DNA from: an uncultured Clostridia bacterium
GTDB taxonomy: Bacteria; Bacillota; Clostridia; Christensenellales; Aristaeellaceae
Length of the DNA stretch: 28,890 nt
Assembly (NCBI GenBank): GCA_937886445.1
Contig: CALGBY010000026.1
Coordinates: 1-28,890 of the forward strand
Direction of reading: 5' to 3'
Of this stretch, positions 8,183 through 16,400 are shown one piece after another. The notes under the pieces were generated by a model that had not been told where the DNA came from, made no database searches, and worked only from the letters and a program-made list of their open reading frames with translations. How positions within the stretch are numbered: position 1 is the stretch's first letter; the number at the start of each line of letters is the position of its first letter. Position numbers and translations under genes: made by a program.

Positions 8183-8211
8183 ATTATAGCAGATGCAGGC
8201 TCCGCACGCAA
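8183..8211 (-). promoter_or_regulatory. Sigma-A promoter of the radical SAM/STAS-kinase operon
   Basis: On the minus strand TTGCGT (8206-8211) is 17 bases from TATAAT (8183-8188). TGC precedes the -10 (extended TGnTATAAT). It lies about 60 bases upstream of GTG 8121 and faces away from the plus-strand promoter at 8261. Confidence 0.8.
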
Positions 8212-8260
8212 CAAAAAAACCGTTTTCGGCACATGGGTGCTGTACCGTATTCCCGAATCA

Positions 8261-8269
8261 TGCTATAAT
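8261..8269 (+). promoter_or_regulatory. Extended -10 promoter of the CitE-like/NUDIX-S51 operon
   Basis: TGCTATAAT at 8261-8269 is a perfect extended -10. The region 17 bases upstream (TGTACC) is a poor -35, as tolerated when the extended element is present. It lies 45 bases upstream of ATG 8315, on the other side of the divergent intergenic region from the radical SAM promoter. Confidence 0.7.
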
Positions 8270-8314
8270 ACTGCTGCGCGCGTGAAGGATCACGCCGCCG
8301 AAAGGACATCTACC

Positions 8315-9232
8315 ATGAACAGTACCAGACTCGCGGCCCTCTCTATGGGCGGGCTGCTTTACTGCAGAGCCGGTGAGGCGGAGCATATCCTTCAAAGCGG
8401 CTGTCCGGAGCTGACCAGCCTCGCGCTGTACCTCAGGGACGGGCTTTCCGAAAGCGAAGCCAGGGAGGAGGAGCAGGAGATACGGCGTCTGCTCGTTTCC
8501 GTACGCAAGGCCGCGCTGTCCCGCTGCCCTATGCTGTTCGTACGCGTAGGAGACGCGAAACAGCTTATGAGGATCCACAAGACGCTTGATGACGAGGAAG
8601 ACCTGCTGATGGGATATGTGCTTCCGCGTTTTTCTCCTGAAAGCGCGGATGAATACCTTGCCGCGCTTGAAAAGATCAACAGCAAAAGGAAGCACGCGCT
8701 TTACGCGATGCCGGTGCTGGAAACAGAAGACATCGCCTGTATGCTCACGCGCAAAAAAGCGCTGGAAAAGCTGCGTAAAAAGCTGGACGCGTATAAGGAT
8801 ACCGTACTGTGCCTGCGCGCGGGCGTAAAGAGCTTCTGCTCCGTCTACGGGCTCAATCCGCAGCTTACGGGCATGTACCCGGAGGTGATCCGCAATATCA
8901 TTACCGATATCGTCAGCGTGTTCTCTCCGGATTATGCCGTTGCCGGCGGAGAATGGGGCTGCACCGGCAGTGCCGAAAGCAGCCTGAACACGGAGAAAAT
9001 GAAAAGCTGCCTCGTCTGGGAGCGCGAAAACGGTCTGCTCGGCGGCACCGTTCTCTCTGAAAGCCTGCTTGAACCGTTTTTTGACAGCATGAAGGTCACC
9101 CGGACGGAGGCGGAAGCCGCGAAAGCGGAAAACAGAGAGCCTGAAGCGGATGCTTCGCCGCTGCTACCCGCTTCCTCCCGCTGGGCGGAGGATATCCTCA
9201 CAAGAGCCTCCGTATTCGGCATATCGGAATGA
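8315..9232 (+). CDS. HpcH/HpaI aldolase-citrate lyase family (CitE-like C-C bond lyase)
   Basis: The 305-residue protein reads as a TIM-barrel C-C lyase resembling HpcH/HpaI and CitE, perhaps closest to the C-C_Bond_Lyase family seen with tellurium-resistance type biosynthetic genes. CPELTSLALYLRDG matches the strand that holds the acidic loop. VRVG follows, PVLETEDI matches the metal-binding Glu strand, and CLRAGVKSFCSVYGLN plus VAGGEWGC match the last barrel strands. Family members cleave or form C-C bonds of acyl-CoA or oxo-acid substrates with Mg2+. The usual glutamate/aspartate set is only partly recognisable, so activity is uncertain. ATG 8315 is preceded by GAAAGGA. The next gene starts 43 bases downstream, so this is a two-gene operon. 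Confidence 0.65.
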   Translation: MNSTRLAALSMGGLLYCRAGEAEHILQSGCPELTSLALYLRDGLSESEAREEEQEIRRLLVSVRKAALSRCPMLFVRVGDAKQLMRIHKTLDDEEDLLMGYVLPRFSPESADEYLAALEKINSKRKHALYAMPVLETEDIACMLTRKKALEKLRKKLDAYKDTVLCLRAGVKSFCSVYGLNPQLTGMYPEVIRNIITDIVSVFSPDYAVAGGEWGCTGSAESSLNTEKMKSCLVWERENGLLGGTVLSESLLEPFFDSMKVTRTEAEAAKAENREPEADASPLLPASSRWAEDILTRASVFGISE

Positions 9233-9275
9233 CCGGCTGCCCGTCAGCACCACACCCGAAGGAGAACAGATAAGT

Positions 9276-10538
9276 ATGCGCGTTCTTTTTGAAATAGATT
9301 CCAAGGATTACCGCCCTGAGTGGCCCCGCTTTGTGCGCCCCTCCGTGAGGGCGGTCATTCCGCGCGGAAGCAGGATCTGCCTTGTACACAGTCAAAAATA
9401 TGATTACTGGAAGTTTCCGGGCGGCGGTCCGGAGGCAGGCGAAAATGACCTGCAGGCGCTGATACGCGAGACAAAGGAGGAGGCCGGGCTTACGGTGATC
9501 CCCTCCTCCGTGAAGGAATACGGTCATGTGCCCCGCCTGCAGGCGGACAGCGGCAATAAGGAGCTGATCTTCGAGCAGGATAACCGGTACTACCTGTGCG
9601 AGGCGGAGGCGGAAAAGGGCGAGCAGTGTCTGGACGCGTATGAAGCGGATGAAGGCTTTACCCCCGAAACGGCGGATCCGCGCACGGCCATTCTGGCCAA
9701 TACACTTTCTTCGCACGGCCCCAAGGATAAAAGGATGCTGTACCGGGAAGCGCGTGTGCTGGAAACGCTTATCCGGGAGGGATATTTCGATATTCCCGAA
9801 AACCGCAGGGGCAAAACGATGTTTCTCTGCTCCTCACCCGAGCTATTCGGGCAGGACCTTTTGGATGGATCAAACGGCTTTATCACGGAGCTGAAAAAGC
9901 GGGTACCGGAAAATGTGAATATGCTTTATATCGCGTCCTCCCCCGATGATCCCGCCGCCAACGACCGTTATTCGCTACAGATCAAAAACGCCTTTGAGGC
10001 TGCCGGCATCCGCCCCGCCTCATTCAGCGTGCTGGACGCGCGCACCCTGAAGGACGCGGGCGCGCTGCTGTCAAAAAGCGGTCTGCTGTTCCTCGCGGGC
10101 GGCCATGTGCCCACGCAGAACGCCTTTTTCCAAAAGCTCTCCCTGAAGGAAAAGCTGAATGACTGGCACGGGGTGATCGTTTCCTGCTCCGCCGGCACAA
10201 TGAATTCCGCCTGCCTCGTATACGCCGTGCCGGAAGAGGAGGGCGAGGCGGCAAGCGCTTCCTACTCCCGCTGGCTGCCCGGTCTTTCCCTCACGGATAT
10301 CCGGGTGCTTCCCCACTGGCAGACATACGGCGGCGCGCTTGTGGACGGGCAGCGCCTGATCGAGGATATCATCCTGAAGGACAGCTTTCTTCACCGCTTT
10401 CTGGCCCTGCCGGATGGCAGCTATATCCTTTCCGAGAACGGAAAAGAAACGGTATACGGGCAGGCGTATACCGTGGAAGACGGAGAGATCAGGCCGTACA
10501 CGGATCCTTCCGAAGGCTCCGGGCATCCGGCTTTCTGA
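9276..10538 (+). CDS. NUDIX hydrolase fused to a peptidase S51-like (dipeptidase E/cyanophycinase) domain
   Basis: Two enzymes are joined in 420 aa. Residues 1-175 are a NUDIX domain. WKFPGGGPEAGE and RETKEEAGL fit the Gx5Ex7REUxEExGU box at about 49-72, which binds Mg2+ for diphosphate hydrolysis. Residues 180-420 are a class I glutamine amidotransferase-like fold of peptidase family S51. They contain FLAGGHVPTQN, the nucleophile elbow SCSAGTMNS (Ser305) and a candidate catalytic histidine at VLPHWQ (His347). Dipeptidase E cleaves Asp-X dipeptides and cyanophycinase cleaves cyanophycin. AAGGAG precedes the ATG by 11 bases. I see no frameshift at the junction, so the fusion appears genuine. 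A shared substrate (for example an aspartyl-nucleotide conjugate) is speculation. Confidence 0.85.
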   Translation: MRVLFEIDSKDYRPEWPRFVRPSVRAVIPRGSRICLVHSQKYDYWKFPGGGPEAGENDLQALIRETKEEAGLTVIPSSVKEYGHVPRLQADSGNKELIFEQDNRYYLCEAEAEKGEQCLDAYEADEGFTPETADPRTAILANTLSSHGPKDKRMLYREARVLETLIREGYFDIPENRRGKTMFLCSSPELFGQDLLDGSNGFITELKKRVPENVNMLYIASSPDDPAANDRYSLQIKNAFEAAGIRPASFSVLDARTLKDAGALLSKSGLLFLAGGHVPTQNAFFQKLSLKEKLNDWHGVIVSCSAGTMNSACLVYAVPEEEGEAASASYSRWLPGLSLTDIRVLPHWQTYGGALVDGQRLIEDIILKDSFLHRFLALPDGSYILSENGKETVYGQAYTVEDGEIRPYTDPSEGSGHPAF

Positions 10539-10601
10539 CAATATCACAGCTCCGCGCTTTATGTATTTTATGGCACCTTCGGCAAAGTCTCCTCCCCCCG
10601 C

Positions 10602-11720
10602 TTACCGCGCGGCCGCGAGGCGAATATCGCCGGAGGTGCTTTCCATTTCGTAAACCGCGCCGCCATCACCGGCCACATATTTTCCGTCCAGCTTTTCAAG
10701 AGCGATCCCCTCAAAGAAGAAATCTCCGCTGGTCTGGTCCACACTGAGGGTAAAGGAGGCATCCGCCGGCAGAAAAACATTGATATCCCCGGAGGTGGTT
10801 TCAAGGCCCAGTCTTTCGGGAGCCTGAGCGGCGGTAAGGGCGATCGTTCCGCTCGTACAGGACATTTCCGCCTTCTGCGCATAGCCTGCGTCAGCGGTGA
10901 TCCTTCCTGAAGTGGAGGAAGCCCTCAGGGTATCCGCCGTTTTGCTGTTCACGCTGATCGTCCCGGAGGTGGAGGACGCGCTCAGCGTGCCCACCTTTTC
11001 ACTGTTCACACTGATCCGCCCGGCGGTGGAGTGCAGCTCCGCTTTTGCCGACTCGCCTGTCTGCGTAAGGCTGATGACGCCGGAGGTGCATTCCGCAAGG
11101 ATCTCCTCCGCCTGCACCGCGGCGGAAACAGTACCGGAGGTAGCGGAAAGCTTTACATTTCCCTTGGCACTCACCGTAAGGTCAAGGGCGCCGGAGGTGC
11201 AGCTGATCCCGGCGTTCCCGGCCTCAAGCGCGGCGGAAACGCTGCCGGAGGTAACGCTGAGGCTGATGTTTTCACCGGTCAGCTTTTCCGTGCGCACCTC
11301 GCCGCTTGTGGCCTCCACCTCCGCAAGAGCAAAGCGCGTTCCCGCGGGCAGCGTTATGGTCAGGTCCTTTTTCAGTTCCCCAACGATCACCTGACCCGAG
11401 GCGGCATAATGCACGCGCAGCGTGCCCTCGTCCAGCCATGAGTGTACCCGCAGCTCGTCAGTCAGCCCGTTTTCACTCTTTTCCGAGATCAGGATACGCG
11501 GGTCATCATGATAAAGGATCTCCACATCCCCGCGTCCCCAATGCACCGTAAGGCTTTCGACCGGGCCTGTCCATTCCGTATCGCCCGTCATATACTCCTT
11601 CGCGTGATCATACACCTCATATATGCTGCCGATCCCGGCCGCGTCACAGGCGCAAAGGGACAGGCACAAGAGTGCCGCCATGATAACGGCAAGCACGGTA
11701 ACGATCGTTTTTTTCATCAT
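10602..11720 (-). CDS. DUF4097 family surface lipoprotein with 12 TSG-type repeats
   Basis: The N-terminus (MMKKTIVTVLAVIMAALL) is a signal sequence ending in a lipobox-like L-C-A-C, so Cys25 is probably lipid-anchored on the outer face of the membrane. After an initial region (about 50-130), the rest is twelve repeats of roughly 20 residues, each with an S/T-S-G turn (one reads TAG), as in right-handed beta-helix DUF4097 proteins. At DNA level this gives the recurring CCGGAGGTG seen in reverse. It is the third gene of the sigma/anti-sigma operon: its ATG directly abuts the TGA of the anti-sigma gene, with GAGGAA just upstream. In such operons it is usually an envelope-stress effector of unknown mechanism. 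Confidence 0.85.
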   Translation of the reverse strand: MMKKTIVTVLAVIMAALLCLSLCACDAAGIGSIYEVYDHAKEYMTGDTEWTGPVESLTVHWGRGDVEILYHDDPRILISEKSENGLTDELRVHSWLDEGTLRVHYAASGQVIVGELKKDLTITLPAGTRFALAEVEATSGEVRTEKLTGENISLSVTSGSVSAALEAGNAGISCTSGALDLTVSAKGNVKLSATSGTVSAAVQAEEILAECTSGVISLTQTGESAKAELHSTAGRISVNSEKVGTLSASSTSGTISVNSKTADTLRASSTSGRITADAGYAQKAEMSCTSGTIALTAAQAPERLGLETTSGDINVFLPADASFTLSVDQTSGDFFFEGIALEKLDGKYVAGDGGAVYEMESTSGDIRLAAAR

Positions 11721-12692
11721 TCAGTTCCTCTTTTCCTTTCTTTTTCCGCTGATGACCAGTATGCTCCCGGCAAGCAGCCCGAAAGCAAAGATCAGCCAGC
11801 GGATATTATCCGCCGCGGTGCCCGCGTTCCATGTAAAAAGACGAAACCGCGGCAGCACAAACCCGTTCCCGAAAAACAACTGCACAAAGGACAGGCCGAA
11901 GCACAGCAGCGTTCCCGTGAGCATCAGTGCAAGCCCCCAGCGGGCGGCCGCGTTTTTCGCGAAGGAGCTGAACAGCCACACAAGCGCTCCCAGCACTGCC
12001 AGAACGGGCAGGCAGATGCTTCCCGCGGTGCGGAAGAAGCCCGGACCGCTCCTCAGGCCGATGCACAGCATCATCAGGATGAAAAGCAGCGTATCCGCCG
12101 CGAATACCGCGGCCGCCTTCTTTTTGCCGAGAAACGCGCTCACATCCCGGTTTCGGACAACAAAGGGCAGAAAGATCAGCGCCAGGCCGAACAGGCACGC
12201 CGAGGCCGCGATGAAAAACCAGTGCCCGCCGCTGTACAGGCAGATAACGAGCAGCAGCAGCATAAGGCAGGCGGTAAAGGCGCCCAGCGTGCAAAGGCAC
12301 TTGTTGTTCGGCACCAGCACCGGCACAACGGTAAGCGACGCCACCACCAGCAGAGACGCCAGCACGATAAAGAACCAGCCCAGCCCGCCGCCCGCGGCGA
12401 TATCCACGATCAGGCACACCAGCATGGGCACCATCAGAACAGCCGCCAGGATCATGCCGGCCGTGAGCCCCTTTCGCCGGAAATAACCGGCCTGACGCTC
12501 CAGCACCTGCTGTTTTTCGGCAAAAAGCGCTTCTTCCGGCCCTGAGGCGCTCATTTGGGTCATCATATTTCTGCAGTCGGGACATTCCGCCAGATGCTCC
12601 TCCACTGCCGATCTTGCAGCGGCGGAGCACACCTCATCCTGATAGAGAGGCAGCAGATCCCGAACGATATCACAGCTGAGTTTCACTCTCAT
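11721..12692 (-). CDS. Membrane anti-sigma factor with zinc-finger (zf-HC2) N-terminus
   Basis: Residues 1-50 carry the anti-sigma zinc finger: Cys7 plus HLAECPDC (the His-x3-Cys-x2-Cys pattern), which in this family clamps an ECF sigma factor. The rest (about 75-320) is strongly hydrophobic with seven to eight predicted membrane segments and a lysine/arginine-rich C-terminus. This is larger than the single-span RsiW-type anti-sigma factors. The ATG overlaps the stop of the sigma gene by 4 bases (ATGA), so the two proteins are made in a coupled way. Confidence 0.9.
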   Translation of the reverse strand: MRVKLSCDIVRDLLPLYQDEVCSAAARSAVEEHLAECPDCRNMMTQMSASGPEEALFAEKQQVLERQAGYFRRKGLTAGMILAAVLMVPMLVCLIVDIAAGGGLGWFFIVLASLLVVASLTVVPVLVPNNKCLCTLGAFTACLMLLLLVICLYSGGHWFFIAASACLFGLALIFLPFVVRNRDVSAFLGKKKAAAVFAADTLLFILMMLCIGLRSGPGFFRTAGSICLPVLAVLGALVWLFSSFAKNAAARWGLALMLTGTLLCFGLSFVQLFFGNGFVLPRFRLFTWNAGTAADNIRWLIFAFGLLAGSILVISGKRKEKRN

Positions 12693-13171
12693 CCCATCCT
12701 TTCCCGAATTTTCAGCCGGGCGCGGTGATATGTAACGCGGGCCCAGTTTTCCGTCTTTGAGAACACGGTACCGATGTCCCGGAAAGACAGTTCCCCGAAT
12801 ACCCTCAGCTCAAACACTTCCCTGAAGGGCTCCTCCAGCGTGTGGAGGATCATGTGGATGCGAAGGGACTGATCCGCGTTGACGGCGGTACTTTCTATCT
12901 CTTCCGGAGAAGACAGTTCCTCCTCCCCGGGCAGCGGACCGGTTTTCTGCCGGCGTTTCATTTCATCCAGAAAAAGGTTTTTCGCGATGGCGCACAGCCA
13001 GGTGCACACATCGGAGCGCTGCTCAAATTCCTTACGGGCGTTCATCGCCCGAAAGAAGGTCTCCTGAGCAAGCTCCTCCGACAGTTCCCGATCGCCGCAC
13101 AGTGTCATCACATAGGAATACACACGCATAAAATAGGCTTCGTACAGCTTTTCGCTCAGCTCCCCGTCCAC
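12689..13171 (-). CDS. ECF-subfamily RNA polymerase sigma factor
   Basis: At 160 aa it has normal ECF length. Region 2 (about 8-75) contains ELAQETFFRAMN and WLCAIAKNLFLDEMKRR, which recognises -10 DNA and binds core polymerase. Region 4 (about 105-158) has LEEPFREVFELRVFGELSF and a helix-turn-helix ending RVTYHRARLKIRE, which reads the -35. The start is GTG 13171, with a perfect AAAGGAGGTGAT 7 bases upstream; an ATG inside the spacer is out of frame. The gene is first of a three-gene operon with its anti-sigma and a DUF4097 lipoprotein, and an ECF-type promoter lies just upstream, so self-activation is likely. Confidence 0.95.
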   Translation of the reverse strand: MDGELSEKLYEAYFMRVYSYVMTLCGDRELSEELAQETFFRAMNARKEFEQRSDVCTWLCAIAKNLFLDEMKRRQKTGPLPGEEELSSPEEIESTAVNADQSLRIHMILHTLEEPFREVFELRVFGELSFRDIGTVFSKTENWARVTYHRARLKIRERMG

Positions 13172-13207
13172 ACGCCATCACCTCCTTTCCGGCTGCTTCA
13201 CTGATTA

Positions 13208-13233
13208 GACGGCGCGGACGCGATTTCGTTACA
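13208..13233 (-). promoter_or_regulatory. ECF-type (autoregulatory) promoter of the sigma operon
   Basis: On the minus strand TGTAAC (13228-13233) is followed after 16 bases by CGTC (13208-13211). This matches the TGAAAC-N16-CGTA/CGTC pattern of Gram-positive ECF sigma factors. It lies 36 bases upstream of the GTG start of the sigma gene. Confidence 0.6.
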
Positions 13234-13283
13234 GAAAAATAAAAATAATTTTCGTTCCGTTTTCACGGCGTACCGCAGGCAGA

Positions 13284-13312
13284 ATTATAACTTTTTTCAT
13301 ATCAAAAATCAA
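13284..13312 (-). promoter_or_regulatory. Sigma-A promoter upstream of the sigma operon
   Basis: On the minus strand TTGATT (13307-13312) and TATAAT (13284-13289) have a 17-base spacer. It sits about 75 bases upstream of the ECF-type promoter and would give basal expression. A small CCGT-GAAA-ACGG hairpin and an A/T-rich stretch lie between the two. Confidence 0.6.
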
Positions 13313-13348
13313 ATCACCCCCTTTCCCGTTCTCTCCCGGGACGTTCCG

Positions 13349-13404
13349 CACGGGCGGAGCACCGCGAAAAAAGCGGCGTATTCCCCGCTTTGCCCGTGGT
13401 TTTT
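13349..13404 (+). terminator. Hairpin with U-tract just upstream of the dnaE promoter
   Basis: CACGGGC (13349-13355) pairs with GCCCGTG (13392-13398). An internal CCGC/GCGG stem lies inside (13362-13365 with 13373-13376). G plus TTTTT follows immediately, and the -35 of dnaE starts two bases later. The form is that of an intrinsic terminator on the plus strand, although no plus-strand gene lies directly upstream. It may insulate dnaE from read-through. Confidence 0.4.
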
Positions 13405-13405
13405 C

Positions 13406-13435
13406 TTGACGAGGCCAAGAGAAAAAAGGTATAAT
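13406..13435 (+). promoter_or_regulatory. Sigma-A promoter of dnaE
   Basis: TTGACG (13406-13411) and TATAAT (13430-13435) are separated by 18 bases, and the ATG is 36 bases downstream. Transcription should start near 13442, leaving a short leader with the ribosome site AGAGGAGG at 13457-13464. Confidence 0.8.
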
Positions 13436-13470
13436 TCACATGTATTCTTTTTCGAAAGAGGAGGATATCC

Positions 13471-16400
13471 ATGTCCTTTGCCCATCTTCACCTGCATACC
13501 GAATATTCGCTTCTGGACGGTGCCTGCCGCATCAAACAGCTGGTGCAGCGCCTGAAGGAACTGAAAATGGACAGCTGTGCCATCACGGACCACGGCGTGC
13601 TTTACGGCGCGGTGGACTTTTATTCCGCCTGCACGGAAGCCGGCATCCATCCGGTGATCGGCTGCGAGGTATATGTTTGCCCCGATATGAACGATAAGCA
13701 GGCGGCCATGCGGGAATACAGCCATCTGATACTGCTGTGTGAAAATCAAAAGGGCTGGGAAAACCTGATGTACCTCTGCTCCGAGGCGTTCATTAACGGT
13801 TTTTACTACAAACCACGCATCGATTACAGCCTGCTCCGTTCTCACCACGAGGGGCTGATTGCGATGAGCGCCTGCCTTTCGGGAGACCTGCCCAAGCTGC
13901 TTCTGGACGGGAGATATGATGAAGCGGAAAAATACGCGCTGGGCATGCGGGACATGATGGGCGACAACAATTACTTTATCGAGATCATGGATCACGGCAT
14001 CACAGAAGAAAAAACCGTGCTGCCCCGCCTGATCGCCCTCAGCAAAAAGACGGGCATCCCCCTTGTGGCCACCAATGACTGTCATTATCTTGCCCGTGCC
14101 GATGCCGATGCGCAGGAGGTGCTGATGTGCATCCAGACCGGAAAAACACTGGATGATGAAGACCGCATGCGTATGGAAACGCGCGAGCTCTATGTAAAAA
14201 GCGAAGAAGAGATGCTTCACCTCTTTCCCGCCTGCAGGGATGCCGTTGAACGCACGGAGGAGATCGCGAAACGCTGCCGGGTGGATTTTGAGTTCGGAAA
14301 AACAAAGCTTCCCAAATACCCCGTACCGGAGGGAGAGACCAGCGAAAGCATGCTGCGCAGGCTGTGCGGCGAGGGCTTCCGTGAAAGGTACGCCCCGGAT
14401 GATGAAACGGCGAAGGCGCGTCTGGAATACGAGCTTTCTGTCATTTCCAGAATGGGGTATGTGGATTATTTTCTCATCGTGTGGGATTTTATCCGTTACG
14501 CCAAGGAGCACGGCATCTTCGTGGGCCCCGGACGCGGCTCCGGCGCCGGCAGCATCGTGGCCTACTGCCTCAACATCACCATGCTGGATCCTCTGCGCTA
14601 CAACCTGCTGTTTGAACGCTTTCTGAACCCGGAACGCGTAAGCATGCCCGATATCGATGTGGATATCTGCGATGACGGCAGGCAGAAGGTGATCGATTAT
14701 GTGGGCCGCAAATACGGGGCGGACCGCGTATGCCAGATCATCACCTTCGGCACGATGGCGGCGCGCCAGTCCGTGCGCGATGTAGGCCGCGTGATGGGGC
14801 TTCCCTACGCGGTATGCGACAGCATCGTGCGCATGATCCCGACGGATCTGGGCATCACGCTTGAAAAGGCGCTTCAGACAAGCAAGGATCTGAAGAGCCA
14901 GTACGATAACGACGAGACCGTCAAAAAGCTGATCGATATGAGCATGGCGCTGGAGGGCATGCCGCGCAACACCTCCACCCACGCGGCCGGTGTGCTGATC
15001 TGCGGCCGGCCGGCCACGGAGCTGGTGCCCCTGCAGCGCAACGATGAGGTGATCACCACCCAGTTCCCGATGGGCACGGTGGAAAAGCTGGGGCTGCTCA
15101 AAATGGACTTTCTCGGTCTGCGCACGCTGACTGTGATCCGCGATACACTGGATATGATCTCCGGCGGCGGAGAGCGGATGAAGCCCGAGGACATCCCGCT
15201 TGATGACCCAGAGGTATACGATATGATCGGGCGCGGCGATACAGACGCCGTGTTCCAGCTGGAAAGCGCCGGCATGCGCAGCTTTCTTGCCAATATGAAG
15301 CCGCGCTGCTTTGAGGATGTGATCGCCGCCATTTCGCTTTACCGTCCCGGCCCGATGGATTCCATTCCGAAATACATCGCGGGCAAACAGCACCCGGAGC
15401 AGGTGAAATACCTGTGTGAGGAGCTGCGACCCATACTGGATGTGACCTACGGCTGCATGGTATATCAGGAGCAGGTCATGCAGATCGTACGCGATCTGGC
15501 CGGTTATTCCTACGGCCGCAGCGATCTGGTGCGGCGCGCCATGGCGAAAAAGAAAAAGGATGTAATGGCAAGGGAACGGCAGAATTTCGTTTACGGAAAC
15601 GAGGAGGAGCATGTGCCCGGCGCCGTAAAAAAGGGGATCCCGGCCGAAACAGCGGAGCAGCTGTTTGACGAGATGTCCGCCTTCGCCTCCTATGCCTTCA
15701 ACAAGCCGCACGCCGCCTGCTACGCCATCGTGGCGCTTGAGACCGCGTGGCTCAAGTGCCATTACCCGGCACAGCTGATGGCGGCCACGATGAACAGCGT
15801 GATGAACGATTCCGCCAAGGTGGCTTCCTATATCCATTACTGCCGCAAGCACGGCATCCCGCTGCTGCCGCCGCGCGTGAACAGCTCGCTCAGCAAATTT
15901 TCCGTAACGGAATATGAAAAGCTGAAAGAGAATGTGCCGCCGGTCTTCAGGCAGCCCGGCAGCACTCCTTCCGGCGGCACAGCGCGTAAGGCAGAAAAGG
16001 GCACAGCCGCTATTCTGTTCGGCATGAGCGGCGTGAAAAATGTGGGCGGTCTCGCGGTGGATGAGATCGTCCGGGAGCGCGAAGCCGGCGGCCCGTACGA
16101 AAATATCTTTGATTTCTGCCGTCGTGTAGGCGGGGAAAAGATCAACAAACGCGCGGTGGAAAGCCTGATACGCGCCGGCTGCTTTGACGGCCTGGGTGCC
16201 AACCGCTGCCAGTGCATGGCGGTGTACGAGACCGCGATGGACGCCGAAAGCGGCAGACGCAGGCAGAATGTTTCCGGGCAGGTATCGCTGTTTGATATCG
16301 GCCAGGCCGCGGAAAGCATGCGCGTCACAGACGATTTCCCCGTTCTTTCGGAATATCCCCTCCGCGAAAAGCTGATGATGGAAAAGGAAATGTGCGGCGT

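Noticed and set aside
4077..8268. Long plus-strand frames at 4077-5249 and 6958-8268
   Set aside because: Both are mirror frames of clearly coding minus-strand genes (Ntn hydrolase and radical SAM) and show no domain signature.
10800..11330. Regularly spaced repeats that could suggest a CRISPR array
   Set aside because: The repeats are in frame, about 60 bases apart and encode the TSG turns of the DUF4097 protein.
11442..12545. 367-codon plus-strand frame
   Set aside because: Shadow of the anti-sigma and DUF4097 genes; Gln/His/Arg-rich with no recognisable motif.
13309..15852. 847-codon open frame on the minus strand
   Set aside because: It lies antisense to dnaE, has a composition rich in His, Arg and Gln typical of shadow frames, and matches no family.
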